Of a DNA stretch of 53,886 bases, positions 52,576 through 53,886 are shown piece after piece (positions within the stretch are counted from its first letter, which is position 1; every line of letters starts with the position of its first letter). The translations under genes and the position numbers were made by a program. The notes beneath the pieces are model-generated. The model was not told the origin of the DNA. It saw only the letters and a list, made by a program, of their open reading frames with translations, and did not search any database. The DNA comes from JAAZBG01 sp964390065 (GTDB taxonomy: Bacteria; Fibrobacterota; Chitinivibrionia; Chitinivibrionales; Chitinispirillaceae). The stretch lies in NCBI GenBank assembly GCA_964390065.1, contig CAYMGX010000010.1, forward strand, positions 1 to 53,886. The letters run 5' to 3'.

Positions 52576-53328
52576 CTACTCCATCACTTTAATAAATGAA
52601 ATATTAATGGATGAATCCGTAGTAGTGCAAAAATACAGCCTGTCTTTTAGTAATGCAGTCTGTTTTCCATAAAATTGTGTACGTGGTGCTTTATATTCAA
52701 TCATATTTTTATCATACTTTAGAAAATTACTTTTAAAAACTACTGGTCGAATCCGGCTGTAAAGCATAACTATTGAACTATCGTTACTTAATGCGAACGG
52801 CTTAATTTCAGGATTTTTTTTGGCAAGCGTGGCAGGTTCATCAAACAAAAAAGCGAAGTATCGGTTACCAAGATAAATCAGCCCGTTATCCAGAAAAATT
52901 TTATTTACTATACGCATCCGGCGTTCGCTTGATACATCAGGAACCTCACGGGGACATTCAATACTCTGAATTCGTACACCATTATCAATATTATAATATT
53001 CAAGCCTTGAATCAACGGTATTAAGAAAAATAAGCTGCTGCTTTCGAACAATAAAATCATCTCCGACATAGGTTTTTCTACCAATAGTCTGAAGAGGGAT
53101 CTTTTTCAAGAAAATACCTTCCGGATTTAAAATAGCAATAGTCCTGTCTGAAAGATCATAAAGATAAAGCGATGAGGAATCGGATGCAAATGATGTAACG
53201 GTAAGTACTTCACCCTGATCTGTAGTTTGAGGAATAAAATTAGTACCAAATTTTATTGCAACGGAAGTTTCCGTTTTTGCTCCTGACAAACAGAATAGTG
53301 CCAGTATAAATAAAAAAATGTTTTTCAT
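52576..53328 (-). CDS. Exported propeller-like protein of unknown function
   Basis: A 250-aa protein with signal peptide MKNIFLFILALFCLSGA. The body has repeating beta-strand units of NHL/WD-like spacing (SSLYLYDLSDRTIAILNPEG; LEYYNIDNGVRIQSIEC), consistent with a beta-propeller, but no named family is certain. An upstream in-frame ATG at 53400 is unlikely because the signal peptide begins at 53328. It lies directly before the NlpC-like gene and downstream of the GH74-type gene on the minus strand, perhaps in one operon. Confidence 0.65.
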   Translation of the reverse strand: MKNIFLFILALFCLSGAKTETSVAIKFGTNFIPQTTDQGEVLTVTSFASDSSSLYLYDLSDRTIAILNPEGIFLKKIPLQTIGRKTYVGDDFIVRKQQLIFLNTVDSRLEYYNIDNGVRIQSIECPREVPDVSSERRMRIVNKIFLDNGLIYLGNRYFAFLFDEPATLAKKNPEIKPFALSNDSSIVMLYSRIRPVVFKSNFLKYDKNMIEYKAPRTQFYGKQTALLKDRLYFCTTTDSSINISFIKVME

Positions 53329-53418
53329 ATTATTATTATACAATGGGATAGTCGTTTTATGCAAGAAATGGTGTGAGTGAATAACAGGTATGTCATTCAC
53401 TCACATACCTGCAAAAAC

Positions 53419-53886
53419 TTACCGGATAATAATTGTCAACACGTTAGCACCTGACCGCGCAATATAGATTCCCTTGGAAAGGCCTTTAAGATCTATTTGA
53501 GCCCTTTTGCCATCAGAAATACTGCTTCGCATTACTTTCCCATTAAGATCGAACAGTTTTAAAGGTGATGCTCCCTGTGCAGTTACAACCCTACCGGTAT
53601 TTTTAATAAGCGGTATTTTGGAAAGCGAAGAAAATTTTGATTGATTGACACTGCTTCCATCAGATACACCATAAACAATGCCGCGGCCATTGGTAGCGAC
53701 AAATACAATTCCGTACTGTCTCATATCACCGGTAATTGAGTAGTTGATTGATCCATACTGATGCGTATCATCGTTGATTCTTATCCATGATTCGCCCTTA
53801 TCTTTAGACATGAATATACCGGTTTTTCCGGATACTTTACCAGTTATATAAATAGCCGGATATGATGCACCCGGTGCAGCTTTTCC
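53419..53886 (-). CDS. C-terminal part of a GH74-type glycoside hydrolase with sorting domain (runs off the window)
   Basis: The visible 155 residues begin inside the open frame at the edge (GKAAPGASYPAIYITG, then GIFMSKDKGESWIRIND and RQYGIVFVATNGRGIVYG). These resemble the repeated beta-propeller blades at the end of GH74 xyloglucanases, notably the NGRGI/YG segment and RINDD. The final 70 residues (LKLFDLNGKVM, LKGLSKGIYIAR, LTIIIR) look like a type-A type IX sorting domain. The catalytic Asp residues are not in the window, so activity cannot be confirmed. It is partial at the 5-prime end. Confidence 0.85.
   Translation of the reverse strand, partial: GKAAPGASYPAIYITGKVSGKTGIFMSKDKGESWIRINDDTHQYGSINYSITGDMRQYGIVFVATNGRGIVYGVSDGSSVNQSKFSSLSKIPLIKNTGRVVTAQGASPLKLFDLNGKVMRSSISDGKRAQIDLKGLSKGIYIARSGANVLTIIIR

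Noticed and set aside
1..53886. tRNA, rRNA, CRISPR, prophage and transposon features
   Set aside because: No tRNA cloverleaf, rRNA segment, regularly spaced repeat array, integrase or transposase was recognised by eye; a tool-based scan could still find a small RNA.

Overview
The window looks like a scaffold piece from a Gram-negative, AT-rich bacterium of the Fibrobacterota/Bacteroidota (FCB) lineage, most plausibly a fibrobacter- or chitinivibrio-like organism. The reasons are many beta-barrel and secreted proteins ending in aromatic residues or in short sorting-domain-like C-termini, a PorX-type REC-PglZ response regulator, a PorV-like barrel, and a GH74-type plant-polysaccharide hydrolase at the right edge. 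No rRNA, tRNA, transposase, prophage or CRISPR array was seen. The sequence is ordinary chromosomal DNA, broken only by a 100-N scaffold gap at 50958-51057. All positions and motifs were read by eye without database searches.

Layout. 1-8.5 kb: an HU-type nucleoid protein, then a three-gene surface operon (beta-barrel, 1496-aa multidomain secreted protein, CsgG-like/PorV-like barrel). A consensus sigma-70 promoter (772-800) and a bidirectional terminator (8517-8551) bound it. 8.5-20 kb: a PP2C phosphatase with a Cys-rich GAF region (minus), a membrane TPR protein, a stand-alone receiver, a ParA-transmembrane-LysM-like-M23 fusion, then serS-histidine kinase-PorX-tsaE-glk in close order. 20-28 kb: a low-molecular-weight phosphatase overlapping tail-to-tail with a FolM/PTR1-like reductase, an AmpD-like amidase followed by a 1226-aa TPR protein, and an ECF sigma/anti-sigma pair ending in a strong terminator. 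28-38 kb: PfkB kinase and UDP-xylose synthase, leuS-rdgB-hybrid kinase, an NtrC-type regulator, and an unusual zinc-site SDR protein.

38-50 kb: a small acidic protein ending in an SSB-type tail (DDDLPF), a DEAD-box helicase with DEGD in motif II, and a six-gene minus-strand operon (LsrG-like, Fe-ADH, active M16, inactive M16, flavodoxin, MTHFR-like). A nitrilase, a PspC protein, full-length NifU, a DHH phosphoesterase and a metallophosphoesterase follow. 50-53.9 kb: a glycosyltransferase split by the scaffold gap, an NlpC/P60-like secreted protein with a sorting-type tail, a secreted propeller-like protein, and the C-terminal end of a GH74 protein.

How the genes fit together. A PorX-like regulator with a partner kinase, a PorV-like barrel, and two proteins with Por/T9SS-type C-terminal domains suggest type IX-like secretion of surface enzymes. 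The most unusual architectures are the ParA-M23 fusion, the SSB-tail mimic, the Cys-rich PP2C sensor and the Tyr-less zinc SDR. The scaffold gap is most likely an assembly artefact: the same 55 bp lie on both sides, and joining them restores one continuous glycosyltransferase reading frame.
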